In this document: piece after piece, positions 47,922-59,365 of the stretch
Numbering within the stretch: the first letter of the stretch is position 1
Layout: each line of letters starts with the position of its first letter
Assembly: GCA_025201765.1 (NCBI GenBank)
Contig: MU623341.1
Location: 310,001 to 374,000, forward strand
DNA: 64,000 nt
Direction of reading: 5' to 3'
Source: Daldinia sp. FL1419
Lineage: Eukaryota > Ascomycota > Sordariomycetes > Xylariales > Hypoxylaceae
The notes under the pieces: model-generated
Told to the model about the DNA's origin: nothing
What the model saw: the letters and a program-made list of their open reading frames with translations, nothing else
The model's database searches: none
Translations under genes and position numbers: made by a program

Positions 47922-49511
47922 TTCATTTCAAATTTCGACAAGCCGCGGCGGATATATTATGTACACTACCACCTACCCGAAAGCGCGAATACGAAGGTGG
48001 GTGTGTAAATATGATACGGGATACGGGGGCACGGAGCAAAGGATACACAAATGGTATAATTGGGGACTATCGTAGGAGCAAGTTTGTAAAGAAGCGAAAA
48101 AAAACAAAAGGACAAAAAATTAGTATTTTTGAGATTCGAGTTGTTGTTTTTTTAAAAGAAGCGGTGACGATCGAATCGACAATTGACACAGATTTATGAC
48201 AGCTAGCATACTGGCATCGTACATAGGGGAGGTTGGGTATGCGATTCTTTTCCCCACTACCAATTGGCCCAGCCTCTTTTTTCGAAGGAGGGGGGGCTGA
48301 ATGACGGGCCTTACCTTCCCACCTTTCCCGTTCCCACCGTGATTTTGTCTCGTCGATCGATCTGCGAATCGATTGTTCGGTTTTGTTTTTGATATCTCAC
48401 TCACGTAGGTAGTTACATGTAAGGATCTGTACCTAGGTAGACAATTAGGTATAACTGCCTACGGTTACCTAACGGTTAGGTATTTTAGATTCATACAAAC
48501 GAATTAAACACGCGTCAAACAACGATGCAGCGCTTAGCTTTTCGGCCTATATCCAAAAAGGGGTAAGGCGCTCGGACCATATAACCGAGCTAATCGGATA
48601 TGTTAATTGGTTGGAGGAAGAAAGATACTTAAGTACATATCTACATAACTAGGTAGGTACCTACTTCCATAAGGTATAATTAACTAGTTAAAGTACCTAA
48701 CATAGTTACATATAGTACGTACTTCCTAACCCCAGTGTCTGTCTCATGTCGAACATGCATACGGGTTGACGGACTGACGGATTCAAGTCAGGGAATACCC
48801 ATATCTTGGTAACTCTTGTCGTACGATCCCAACATTTCATGTCTTGGTCTATTTTAGAATACCTTGAACGAGCCGGGTTAAGATACCTAGGTAGTCACCG
48901 GTACCAAGGTACCAACATACATTGGATCGTGAGTATTGTGGTTAACATTAGCAATGATACAATATGTAGTTATATGGTGAGCCTATAGGTGGTTATATTT
49001 ATAATCTCGGACGCATAGCCAATCGGGAGTTTGTAAAGGCAAGCCCTTTGACGTTCTTTAGGTCTTTGTTAACATTATAAATTATCAGGTACCTAGGGAC
49101 AAAGGTTCGATAGTATTTATACGAAAAGGAGGTAATTCAATTATAGTGAACCAACCTGACACCGTGTAGAGGGGAGATCGGTTTATTCCAGGTTTCATGG
49201 AGGTATGGAGGTATGGCTTCTATTAAAATCGTCAAAATATTCATACCTAGGCGTACCCTATAACCAACCTTTGAGGAATCCGGGCCCTCAATGTGATTAA
49301 TACCTAAATGTCAGCGCTACTTCAGACATTAACAACAACCTCATTGTCATGATATACTATTTAGAGGTAGCTAATAACCACAAGAATTGGTGTTATTAAA
49401 CAGCAAGGTAATTCAATATTGATTGTGAACAACCGCAGACGAATTTTATTAGTAAATTTGTATACAAATATTTCCACCTATCCTCCTTTCCAGCCGAACA
49501 TCCTTAAAAGG

Positions 49512-49542
<31 letters not shown>

Positions 49543-49678
49543 CTTTTTGGAGATTTTTGCTTCAAGGCTAAAACTAGGATATCTTTCCTACCAATATCCT
49601 CAGCCCAATTTAAGAACATTTATTTGTCCTTGTAATTACCTCGAGCCGTACTCGCGAGTACCAAATCTGCATACCAAA
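47922..49678. other. Intergenic region with motif cluster and poly-A tract
   Basis: No gene recognised. TACCTAGGTA-type motifs cluster at about 48405-48720 and recur at 49090 and 49245. An almost pure A run of 29 bases lies at 49512-49540, just upstream of the 49679 gene. The left part is the promoter of the coiled-coil gene. Confidence 0.45.
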
Positions 49679-50404
49679 ATGAAGCTGAAGCCAAAGGTAG
49701 TCTTTACGGACAAGATCATCATTGATAACAATGAGAGGGTCGAGGTAGCCGTGTATAACTTCTGCCCTGACATATACTTTGCGCTCTCTTCGTCTATGCC
49801 GGCCAGCGCCTGGATATCGATCTGGGAAGAAGAAGTGGTGAGCATCTGGCTATTCGCTTTGAACTCCCCCGATTGTCGGTCTGGATTGCCTAACCTGTGG
49901 AAGATCGCCCTAGTACTTGGAAGTGGTAAGGTGGTAACTCTCGAGCTAAGCGGCCGCCAGTATAGCGGGCCACGAGACGCCGGCTGGCCGCAGTGCATTA
50001 TTTGCCGTGCCTTTAGGGATAAGGGTAAGCCGAAAGATGACCTCTCCGCACTGAAGGAGGCCGCTTGTTTCTCTACCGGACGCGACTTTAAAGAGCGTGT
50101 CCAGTTGAAGCAAATTGTGCGGCAGGCTAATCGCTACGGCGACGTGACTAACTACCGGCTTACGAATAACCGAGGTCGTCGGTATTGGCTCTTCAAATTC
50201 CTCGAAAGAACAGCGCCACTAATCCGCAAGATCCATGGTGTTGGATCCCTTCACCAAGCGGCGGATCGCGCTATGCGCTACTGTATGCTACCTAGAGGAG
50301 GTCATACACAGCATTACGGATACGACGATAATAATCTTAGCCCCCTTAAGATTGTAGCTGGGAGCAATGTGTATGCCCAAGGAAGGTGGGCTTCGCCATT
50401 GTAG
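49679..50404 (+). CDS. Hypothetical protein, possibly DUF7770-like
   Basis: Single exon of 241 aa from an ATG in good context (CCAAAATGAAG); the frame is open further upstream but only from a TTG. No signal peptide or membrane helix. The first half has alternating hydrophobic segments (VAVYNFCPDIYFALSSSMPASAWISIW, SIWLFALNS, WKIALVLGSGKVVTLELSGRQYSG) suggesting a beta-rich fold. The second half is charged and helical (LKEAACFSTGRDFKERVQLKQIV) with a Trp/Phe segment (RRYWLFKFLERTAPLI). This order, a strand-rich half with a small-molecule-like pocket followed by a W-x-F helix, resembles fungal DUF7770 proteins, whose function is unknown. That link is from memory and weak. Codon use and intact length support a real gene. 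Confidence 0.6.
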   Translation: MKLKPKVVFTDKIIIDNNERVEVAVYNFCPDIYFALSSSMPASAWISIWEEEVVSIWLFALNSPDCRSGLPNLWKIALVLGSGKVVTLELSGRQYSGPRDAGWPQCIICRAFRDKGKPKDDLSALKEAACFSTGRDFKERVQLKQIVRQANRYGDVTNYRLTNNRGRRYWLFKFLERTAPLIRKIHGVGSLHQAADRAMRYCMLPRGGHTQHYGYDDNNLSPLKIVAGSNVYAQGRWASPL

Positions 50405-50823
50405 GCGGTTTATATAGAGCACTTGTACAGATTGCATCTTTCATGATAGTTCTCAGCTATGGCTTTTGAAAGTCATGAACTAATCATAATAATCCCTAAC
50501 AAGGCGATTGATGCATATATAAAAATAGATATATACCATAAACTGAATGTCTGAGAGTGATTCAGGAATGAGTCAAAAAAGGGGCCACAGATTGAAAGCG
50601 TAAGTACCTACCTAGTTAATAGGTATAGGTATATCGTATAGCTTAACGGTAGCACTTCTTAGATCTAAGTTGTTCAGGTATAATAAATCCGTTAAATTCG
50701 GATTCGCATGTATTATTGATTCTTACATAACAATCCTACATGCGTCGTAGGGATAGGGCCTAGGTAGGTATACACGAGGTATTTCAGCCCATCTCTAAAA
50801 CTGCTCTACTCTGGGGTTCGACT
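50405..50823. other. Convergent 3' region
   Basis: 3' flanks of the 49679 gene and of the acyl-CoA synthetase gene. A few TACCTAGGTA-type motifs occur at 50605-50632 and 50760-50772. No gene seen. Confidence 0.5.
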
Positions 50824-52586
50824 TTAGGCTAACTTTGCCGCAGCTGGTTTCCTATCACCAACTTCGTCTGCTGCTTGTTCTCTCAGCAGTTTGCGAAGGA
50901 TCTTGCCGGACTAGGGTGACGGTTAGCTGTCAAGTTCTTTGAGAACACGTACTTCGTTCAACTTACTGGGTTCTTTGGAATAGTCTCGACAAACTTCACA
51001 CCGCCTCGTAACCGCTTGTAGTGAACGACCTTGGATTCCATCCACTTAGCAATTTCTTGTTCCGTCTGTTTCACGCCAGGATTCGGCACGACGTATGCAC
51101 GTGGCACCTCCTCGCCGTTGATTGTGACGCCTACGACGGCGACATCGCGAACACCCTTGTTTTCGAGTAATACATCCTCAAGCTCAGCCGGTGCTACTTG
51201 GTTACCCTTCACTTTGATAAGCTCCTTGATGCGGTCAACTATGTGGAACAATCCACCAGGTTCGTATTTCTCCACGAATCCAACGTCGCCAGTTTTCAGC
51301 CAACGGGTACCATCCGGATCGACGTGGAGAGTATCCGCCGTAGCCTCGGGTTTATTCCAGTAACCCTTCATAAGCGTAGGCCCATGAATCCATATCTCGC
51401 CCCTTTCGTTGGCTTTTGTGATCTCACCTGAGCCATCAATTTTCATGATGCGCGCCTTGCAGTTAGGCAGCAACTCACCCACCGCTGCGGACTTGCCAAC
51501 TGCTTTAGGATGCCAACCTGTACTTGCACATGTTAATTCTGTCATACCCCATCCTTGGCGAACATTCAAGGCCCCGTCTGGCCAAAGCTTAAGGACCTCA
51601 TCGGTAGTTTCGGCTCCTAGTGGTGCGGCACCGGAGAGGAGATTTTCGAGGCTACTAAGGTCATACTTGCGGCTAAGGGGACTTTTGGCAAGCATAATCA
51701 CGACGGGCGGAACGGCGGTAAGACTGTCGATGCGGAACTTCTCGACACATTGCAACATCTTTTCAAAGTTGAACGAAGACATAATGTATACGGGAATGCC
51801 TTGTTGGGGATAGATGCAGACGAAAAAGGTCTGTCCGTATGCGTGGTACATTGGCAGGAAGCCTAATCGGCGGTATCGCTTCTTCTTTTCCTCGTATTCA
51901 GGGTCTAGTCTTTCTATGTAGCTGACGCTAACGCCGTTCGCTACGTAGGAATAATGCGTAATTTCGACACCTTTTGGCACGCCTGTTGTTCCTGAGCTAT
52001 AGTTGAGAGCACATATCGTCGCCCTCGCGTCGGCGGGCTCTACCCAGTCAAACTTGGCTGCGTCGGCCTTGGGAGCGAGAAGAGAATTCCAATGTTGAGA
52101 CCCGAGTCGCGCCTTTCTGGGTCGTTTATCGAGCACGCTTGTATCAAAGCTGTATATTCGACTCCTCGATAGACCGGCCTTCCCGGCGGCCTCTACTGCG
52201 ATCTCCATGCTAGCATCGGCCGCAATCAGAAATGAAGCACCGCTATCCTTCAGCTGGTAAGCAAGTTCTCGAGCAACAAAACTGGGGTTGGCGCCAGTAA
52301 AGATTCCTCCCGCCATTAGAATGCCCATGAAGACTACGGGGGTGAAGAGTGAGTTGCCGGAGAAGAGGAGAACGCGATCGCCAGGCTTCAGGCCTGCCCG
52401 TACCAATCCCAAAGCTAACCGCTTCGACCATAGCCGAAAATCAGATTGCGTAAGAACATGCGTCTCCGGGTGGTCGACATCAGTGAATTGGGCTGTATCT
52501 GGGAGGCTATCGAAGGAGGAACCAAATACCCATTTCGGGACGGAGCAATTCGGTATCGATACCGTCCATTGCGATTCGAGGACCAT
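50824..52586 (-). CDS. AMP-binding acyl-CoA synthetase, 4-coumarate:CoA ligase-like
   Basis: Two exons on the minus strand, 52586-50967 and 50910-50824, give 568 aa. The enzyme activates a carboxylic acid as acyl-AMP and passes it to CoA. Motifs in order: the phosphate loop SSGTTGVPKGVEITH (197 on), GFLPMYHAYGQ, NLLSGAAPLGAE, GWGMTELTCAS, GEIWIHGPTLMKGYWNKPE, TGDVGFVEKY, IVDRIKELIKVKGNQVAPAELE, and PKNPSGKILRKLL with the C-terminal catalytic lysine. The intron falls exactly between PKNP and SGKIL; without it the protein lacks that lysine. The overall form is of fungal 4CL-like/peroxisomal acyl-CoA ligases. The C-terminus reads AAKLA: AKL, a good peroxisomal PTS1, is followed by one extra Ala, so import is doubtful. 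Substrate could be an aromatic or medium-chain acid. Confidence 0.9.
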
Positions 52587-52935
52587 ATCGGAAGTCGAGA
52601 TGGAGATGATGGTGAGCGAAAAAGGAGGTTGCTAAGTGCGATGCCGAAAAGAGAAGGTATACGAGCTGTATACGAGCTGTACTAGTTCAAGACACCACCA
52701 TCACCAGGGCTTTCAAGCTCGAAAATATCCTGCGGTGCCGAGATATAAATAAGGGTGAGATGATATTGTACGACCCTGTGTAGCGTATAAGAGAACCCTT
52801 ATTATTATATTAACTACCTATACGTAGAGCTCGCTCGGGCGCGGCGGATACGGAGCCGAACTAACGACTTCTTTGGAGCCGTAGTCGGTACTTGATGCAG
52901 GTCATAGCTCGTTCGCTACGGAAGCGTTATCATTG

Positions 52936-52970
52936 GTTCTAGGAGTTCTAGGAGTCCTAGGGGTTCTAGG
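52936..52970 (+). repeat. Short degenerate tandem repeat
   Basis: Four imperfect copies of a 9-base unit, TTCTAGGAG with changes (TCCTAGGGG, TTCTAGGAC), stand head to tail. Confidence 0.6.
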
Positions 52971-53044
52971 ACGTAAGGTTTATAAGAGAACAGTGACAGA
53001 GCGAACAAAGCGGGATTGGATTAAAACGGCCCCTGTCCGATTAT

Positions 53045-53079
53045 TATCTCCACAACGTGGATTGTCAGCTGTGGAGATA
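53045..53079. repeat. Perfect 10-bp inverted repeat upstream of acyl-CoA synthetase
   Basis: TATCTCCACA at 53045-53054 and TGTGGAGATA at 53070-53079 are exact reverse complements around a 15-base spacer, about 460-490 bp upstream of the start at 52586. It could be a site for a dimeric regulator or a hairpin. Confidence 0.45.
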
Positions 53080-54684
53080 GCGCCGGGGTGGGAAGCCAAG
53101 AGCCGAGGCAGCATAGCTTGCCCCCCCTTTTCTTATCCCGCTTAGGGTGTGATCAATGCTACGGAAGCAACTGTTACATCGTCGTCTAAGCCACCTAAGG
53201 TTAGAGGGTAATACTAAGACGCCTACCCGGTATTCGGCGTGTTCTCAAATCCACCTCTCGTTCTTTAATATCCTATTAACTGTTAACTAGCGCTTTAATA
53301 AGATTTTTAGTTATTAGGTTAGATATTTGGAACATTGCTCTATCTTGACACGCAGAATCGATGCAACCTTACACCTTAACGGTTAGTCTTTTATACACAC
53401 ACGGGAACTACAATACAAAGTAGCTGCGCCATGTACATAGGTAATTCGTGTAGGACAGCATGATACTTAACTCGCGATTCTTGCAAGCTCCTTTAGTTAC
53501 GATCCAACTACTAGCCATAATACTTGGCCGTCGTGGCGTAACATTAGTGCTGACGCTTTATATATAACGTATAACGTACGGATCCGTACCTACAACGTAC
53601 ACTTATTAATATAAAGCCCAAATGCAATGCGAAGGGTTGGTACGAGACACTAACAGCAGCCAGCATAATATCGTAACTTTACGTCTGAATACTTGTATTC
53701 CTGCCAAGCGTTACACCTCGCTAACTTAACCTTGGATTTGACGTTTATTAGCGAGTACAAACAAGCTTCCGGAAATATTCGGCCTCATCTCGCTTGTTAT
53801 CGTCAACGCTTGTCCACCTACCTGGTTTACCCTCGGCTCCTATGTGGCACTCCGCTAGAACTAGACGGTTGTTTTCGCCGCTCCTACGACCACTGTTATT
53901 GAAATCCTAGGTACTGGATGTGGTTGAAGGGTCCTGAGAGTTTATTTAGATAGTACTCAAACACAACAGGAATCATATACTTACCTAGGTAGGTATATAC
54001 CTAGGTGTATATATATATGAATTCTCATATGTCAGCCCCTATATATTTTCACTGAGAAAAACACAATAAGAGGATGCAGAAATTAATCATATGAGTTGAG
54101 CTAAAGAGTATGGATTGTACTGGGCAACATAAGGGGTGGCCTCTAATTCCGATTAGAAGGAACAAGTTATGATTGTTATGACCTAATTCTTACTAGAACT
54201 CCATTAATAAGATGTGTTGAACAAGTCGTAACTAAAGATAATAACCTTTAACTTCGTCGGGCTTTAGTTACTATAAAAGTCAAGTATACCTAACCCCTTA
54301 GTTTCTAACGCGATAGGGGTAAATGGTACGTTCTCAAGTTAAGTTAGGTCCGCAATGTGAGCAATCCATATATGTATATTTATATATGTCTAAGTAAACA
54401 TCACCTATGATTACCTAGGTATCTACCTAGCCCATATACTTGCCTACCTGTTCGCATAGGTAGATGGGGACCTATTATACCCGCTAATAGACATGGATGT
54501 TCTTACTATTAATGTGTATTTGAAAATTGATGACTTCGGGGTCTATTAGCTAGACTAACTTGCTAGTAGTAGACGTAGCCTGAACAATCGTATCCCACAC
54601 ACCAGCTTTCGCTCTACAGAACCATTACTCGTTCTAGTAATTAAATACATGCGTTGCATACAATGCTATTTAAACACGGTCCGC

Positions 54685-55909
54685 TTAGTAGAGGACCTTG
54701 CCACTAGCGTCAGTGACGGGCATCCCACCGGGAAGCTCCTTGAGCCCTAGAAACGCAGTGTTAGAATCGTGAGGTTATAGAGCCCATATAAGGGCAAGGG
54801 CGATTAAAACTTTGGATACTTACAGCCGTCGATGTCTTCGTTAACAGTGACCTGCTTGCTGCACTGGTTGGCCTGGGAGATGGACTGGGTCTTGAGCTGA
54901 GGGCAGTTGATGTTACAGTTGGAGTCCATGGCCTTCTGGAGAGCGTCGCCCTTCCAGCCGAACATGTAGTCGCCGTGGTTTCCGTATCCGGTCGGGTCAC
55001 CGAAGGACCAGACGAAAGGCTGGCTGCCGTCGGTGGGCCAGTCGTTGGGGTTGTTGAACGCGGTCGTATCCCAGATAACTTCGTAGAAGAGCTGGGGGAT
55101 CTTGACCGGGTGTGTCGAGGGGCAGGCACCGCCGCTCTCAAAGGTACCGCTGGTAGGGTACGCTACGTGGCTCGAGTGGTCGGAGGAGTCGAGGTTCTTG
55201 CCGTCCCAGCAGCTACATAGGAGATTAGTGAGTTGTTTCCATTAGAAGGCGGTCGGGTTACTCACGTCGGGAACCGGATGTTGGCCATGATACCGGCCTT
55301 GCAAGGCTTCTTCGGCATGTCAAGCGTCTCACCAGTGCGGGTGAGGATGTTGTCAAGACAAGTGTAAGTAAGCTGGCGGAACTTCTTGGCCTGAGCCTCG
55401 GTTCGGTACGACGGGTCTCCAACGATCATTCGGAATCCCTAAATACCCACGGTCAATCTCTACGGTCGCATACGTTGGCCTATCTGGGAATAACTCACAG
55501 GCTTGAAGGCAGTGACCTTGCCGTTGTTGTAGCTGGGGGTGTAGTAAACGGTCATACCACCCTTGGCGCCCTCGAAGCCGGAATTGGCCATCTGCGGGAC
55601 CCTCTTGAAAGTGCCGTTGCGGGCGCGGAAGTAGAGGACAGCGGTCCAGTAGTTGGACAAATCCTCGGCGAAGGTACACGTGGTGCACGTAGCCTCACTC
55701 GGGATATCCATACGCGGGTACTCCATAGACGAGTTGAAGGCGTTACCACCGATGATCTGGTGGACGTGCGGCGAGCCCGTAACACCTGGGAAGACTAGAG
55801 GGTCGAGACGCTCGACGACCAGCTGCGAGCACGAGAAACGTAAGAGCGCATGGGCGCTAGGCGCGAGTAGCGCCAGGCCGGCTGCGAGCGAGTTCACGGT
55901 CAGCTGCAT
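54685..55909 (-). CDS. Secreted DUF1996 domain protein
   Basis: Four exons on the minus strand, 55909-55499, 55438-55266, 55212-54824 and 54746-54685, give 344 aa. The N-terminus MQLTVNSLAAGLALLAPSAHA is a clear signal peptide with an AHA cleavage site. The mature part is a full DUF1996 domain: LRFSCSQLVVERLDPLVFPG, SPHVHQIIGGNAF, CTTCTFAEDLSNYWTAVLYFRARNGTFKRVPQ, FRMIVGDPSYR, CWDGKNLDSSDHSSHVAYP and WSFGDPTGYGNHGDYMFGW. Conserved Cys pairs suggest disulfides. The family is abundant in filamentous fungi, extracellular or wall-associated, with no established activity; His-rich motifs hint at carbohydrate or metal binding. No WSC or other binding module is attached. The last exon is only 62 bases; it was placed by frame and the TTCTAG acceptor. 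Confidence 0.9.
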
Positions 55910-57634
55910 CCTGAGAAGAGCGAAGGGCGATCGTTGTGGAAAACTTCTCTAGGCTCGCTGCCACGATGCGGAACCCGTCGCCTATTTAAACTCGTGTCCG
56001 GATGAACGCATATCCCTTCTTCAGGCTCTCCCAGACACTTTTCTTCATTTCCTCTTGCATACTGCTGCCGTCCCGTCACGAATGCCACCGTATAGAAGCA
56101 GAGCGGTTAATATCGCGAATATAGCCGATATGGCACCCTGGTCCTAGTTTCTCATGGAGAACAACGAGCCGCGAATATACGTCCACGCTAGAGGGATGGG
56201 CAGGGGGAATTGTCACGTTGTCCCTGACGATGCAGTGGAATGTTGCGAGTACCTATTGCCACTGGTTAGGTTCGGTTACCACGAGCCGTGGGAAAATCGT
56301 GGGGGGATTAAGCGATGGCGACTCCAACTTTTGACAGGCGGCCCAACATCTTGCCTTATAATACCAAGGGTCGCGGCTGGGAAACATCACATCTAGACTA
56401 TTTCTATTGACTACTATTATGGTAGTGATAACACCTAAGAAAGTCCCAACACACCAAGACCTCACGGGTCTGCCTCCGTGAGAATCAGATAAAGCTTAGT
56501 TGGGTGGTTTGATGGCACGTTTTCGGATCGCAGGCCAATAGTCAGGTGATAATACCTAAGATGTGCCTTCATCTAATCTTGGCGAGTTAGCAGCTGTCAT
56601 ATAAGTCATAACCCCGGGTTGTGTAGCACCGGCAGTGGGAATGGAGACTTAAATAACCTGGTTCGGCATCCCATTTAGGTGCTGTCCGTTTCCCCGGATA
56701 AAATCAGATGCATGAATTAATCCCTGTTCAACCACTACCGTTCGGATCGCCTCAGGGGACAAATTCCAAATCCAACAAGAGCTCACGTTAATTTCTCGTG
56801 GTTTTATATAGGAACTTGATATACTTACCACGGCTCTTGATGAAGACTTATCGGCCCGTTCCCTTGGCTGGATTTTGTTACTTAATTATAATAAGGCAGA
56901 TGGGAATATCGACGCGTATTCAGGATTTACACAGGTCTCTCTATAGGTAGAGTTTGAAATCAGGCGATAGCGTATATATACAAGTCATTAATCCCAGCCC
57001 AAATTTGAATCTATTCGGAAAGTAGATACTAGACAGTTATAATCCGCCTTCCTCGCTCTTAATATTCACATACGACGAGGCGGCAGGGCCTAGGCCGCGC
57101 GACGAAAGCAGGTAGAAGACCCAAGAGTATCCGTGCGACCAATCCAAGTAACTATTCCACTTCCCAGTTACGTTGGGCGAATAAGAAATATTATTCTATA
57201 GGTACCAATGTCCCTTAGCTTACCGCCGAGGTATCCGAACCCGCTCCCTATCAAGGGGTTTAGGAGTAATCGTATTCTAACTTCCTGCCTCATGGAGCAC
57301 CATCCATATCATCAGCTTCAAAGTAAAAGCTTTCGTTAGTCAAATCTATCTACTCGGCTATCTGAGAATTTCATATTCACACGAAGAAACCAATGCAATC
57401 CGTCCCTTTAATGGTGTATGCATATCTTTTAGGATTGCAATTTATTAAGACCTGATCAACTTCTATGACTAAAAGTAGGTAGGTATCCCTGAATCTCTCT
57501 TACGTGTATAGCTGTCCTAGGACATGTAGAACAGTATTTCAAAGCATCTCCTCTCGCCTATAGACAACAAAATTGAATTAAGTCCAATTACACTGAAAGG
57601 TTGTGTAACATCCGGCAGTATGCCAACCCCAACA
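55910..57634. other. Intergenic region
   Basis: No gene supported. Contains the promoter of the DUF1996 gene and the 3' flank of the PIF1-like helicase. Small frames at 56154-56465 and 56649-56831 resemble nothing known. Confidence 0.45.
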
Positions 57635-59365
57635 TCAGAGATCTGGAGAGTCGTCAAGGTATGCACCAAAATTTTGTCTATAAAACTTTCGTACTTCGGG
57701 ATTTGACCCTATCCCAGCCACCAAATTCTTTATGTCACCTTCGATCTTAAGGCCCATTAGACTCCTTACCCTCGACAAGGCGACGTACGCTTGACCCTCA
57801 ACAAATATTTTGGACAGGTCTACAACTGCGCGGTCAAGCGTCAATGACTGACTCTTATGAATGGTCATCGCCCACGCAGGTGCTAGAGGTATCTGCGTGC
57901 GGGAGATAATACTGTAAGGTTTCCCATCACCCAGGTAAGTTATAAAGCAGTGGGCTTTGATCGTTACTATGTTGCCGTTGTGAAATTCGACGATTGGCCA
58001 TACCTTTTCTTTGTCCTGGCTTATAAAACTTGAGATTTGATCTGAACTAATACGTGCCTCTATTTCTTCGAGTTCTTTGTCGGGATGGGTGTCCCTCTTA
58101 ATTTGTATGGTACCTGGTGTGAAGTCTGTAGGCCCGAACGGTTCGAAACCACGGACAATACCTTGACTGCCGTTACAGAGCCCGAGGCCAAGATTGATAT
58201 TCAAAAGTAACACCACGAGCATTCCTTCCTTTAGCTCTAGACACCCCTCATATCGATGCTGCCTAAGGGCTAGTAGGGATCCGTCTTCTGCTCGCTGATT
58301 ATGGTTTTTGAGATGTGGGTGTATATTTTCTCTCCACTCAAATCCATCGACACATTTATATGTATACTTATCTGCTTGCAGCCTTTCGAACGCCTTACGG
58401 TTGAATTCCCGCACTTCACTGCGTGATGCAAAGAGCCTGGTTGCATTTTTCGTGTTACATGGGTGATCCGTGAGCAAACTAGCTTGGTCTCTCGTCAACG
58501 GATCCCCAACCCGAATAGCCTGCAAGGCTTTTATGAAAGCCTCATCGTTTTGTCGGTGGATCGACTTTAAATAAAAATAGGTGAAGCCGCACTCTTCCCA
58601 TGCCTTGCTCCGGAAAGCCCATTGATCCTCATCATAAAAGTGGCCATGCTTCACGCACGTGTAGACTCGTTCAGTACGATCTATGACCAACTCTTTCCCG
58701 CATTGAAGGCAAAGGCTGAAGGGGTTTACCGGTGGAAGTTGATGGAAGTCACCTGCGACAACCACCTGAATGCCACCAAAAGGCTTGTTGGAACGTAAAA
58801 TCTTTTTGGTGATTATGTTAAGCCGCTCAAAATGGAAGTTTTCAATCATGCTTATTTCATCAATCACTAGAACATCAGTATCTCTTAGCCGTTGCCGGAC
58901 ATGCCTTCTTTCCGCTTCCTTCAAAAGCTGTTCTAATCCTTCCTTCATCATATTCGGGGTCCATCCAGCGTATGACCATATAGTCAAGCCGCCAACTTCC
59001 AACGCTGCCCGACCAGTTGGGGCAATTATGCGAACCGTTTTTCCTTGCGCCCGTAACCTTTCAGTGGAGACTTTCAAGACTGTAGACTTTCCGCATCCCG
59101 CTGAGCCCGTATAAAACACGTTACGCCCGCTCAAGATGATTTCCACTAACTCGGCCTGTTCGGAGCATAGACGTGGTTTATTTGACGACATATGGGGGGT
59201 TGAAGAGGAGAACCACCGGTTGGTGTTTAAGGATGATCGATGCAAGCACAAACGGTAGCTTCCAAATAGTGTTCTCATGACCGGACAATTCCATGCTGCG
59301 TAGTTGTTTGGGTACAACAACCGAGGACGTACGAAGAACATGATTTCGAGGTATAGACGTGACAT
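57635..59365 (-). CDS. PIF1-family DNA helicase, probably mitochondrial
   Basis: Single exon of 576 aa on the minus strand. PIF1 helicases are 5'-3' superfamily 1 helicases that unwind G-quadruplexes, R-loops and replication intermediates. Motifs: Walker A YTGSAGCGKST (85-95), IIAPTGRAA (motif Ia), Walker B DVLVIDEISM (164-173), VVAGDFHQLPPV (motif III), LKSIHRQND (motif IV), AMTIHKSQSLTLDRAVVDL (motif V) and QAYVALSRVRSLMGL (motif VI). Residues 30-60 (MRTLFGSYRLCLHRSS then RWFSSSTPHMSS) look like a mitochondrial presequence with a cleavage region; the ATG at 59278 would expose it directly. Between motifs III and IV there is an insertion with LCLQCGKELV and YTCVKHGH, a possible zinc site (C219, C222, C237, H240 or H242). 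No Helitron Rep domain is attached. Confidence 0.85.
   Translation of the reverse strand: MSRLYLEIMFFVRPRLLYPNNYAAWNCPVMRTLFGSYRLCLHRSSLNTNRWFSSSTPHMSSNKPRLCSEQAELVEIILSGRNVFYTGSAGCGKSTVLKVSTERLRAQGKTVRIIAPTGRAALEVGGLTIWSYAGWTPNMMKEGLEQLLKEAERRHVRQRLRDTDVLVIDEISMIENFHFERLNIITKKILRSNKPFGGIQVVVAGDFHQLPPVNPFSLCLQCGKELVIDRTERVYTCVKHGHFYDEDQWAFRSKAWEECGFTYFYLKSIHRQNDEAFIKALQAIRVGDPLTRDQASLLTDHPCNTKNATRLFASRSEVREFNRKAFERLQADKYTYKCVDGFEWRENIHPHLKNHNQRAEDGSLLALRQHRYEGCLELKEGMLVVLLLNINLGLGLCNGSQGIVRGFEPFGPTDFTPGTIQIKRDTHPDKELEEIEARISSDQISSFISQDKEKVWPIVEFHNGNIVTIKAHCFITYLGDGKPYSIISRTQIPLAPAWAMTIHKSQSLTLDRAVVDLSKIFVEGQAYVALSRVRSLMGLKIEGDIKNLVAGIGSNPEVRKFYRQNFGAYLDDSPDL

Larger units (their letters stand above)
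52587..54684. other. Intergenic region upstream of the acyl-CoA synthetase
   Basis: No gene recognised in 2.1 kb. It holds the promoter of the acyl-CoA synthetase, a short CTAGGAGTT-type tandem repeat at 52936-52970, a perfect 10-bp inverted repeat at 53045-53079, and TACCTAGGTAGGTA motifs at about 53980-54005 and 54412-54440. Confidence 0.45.
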
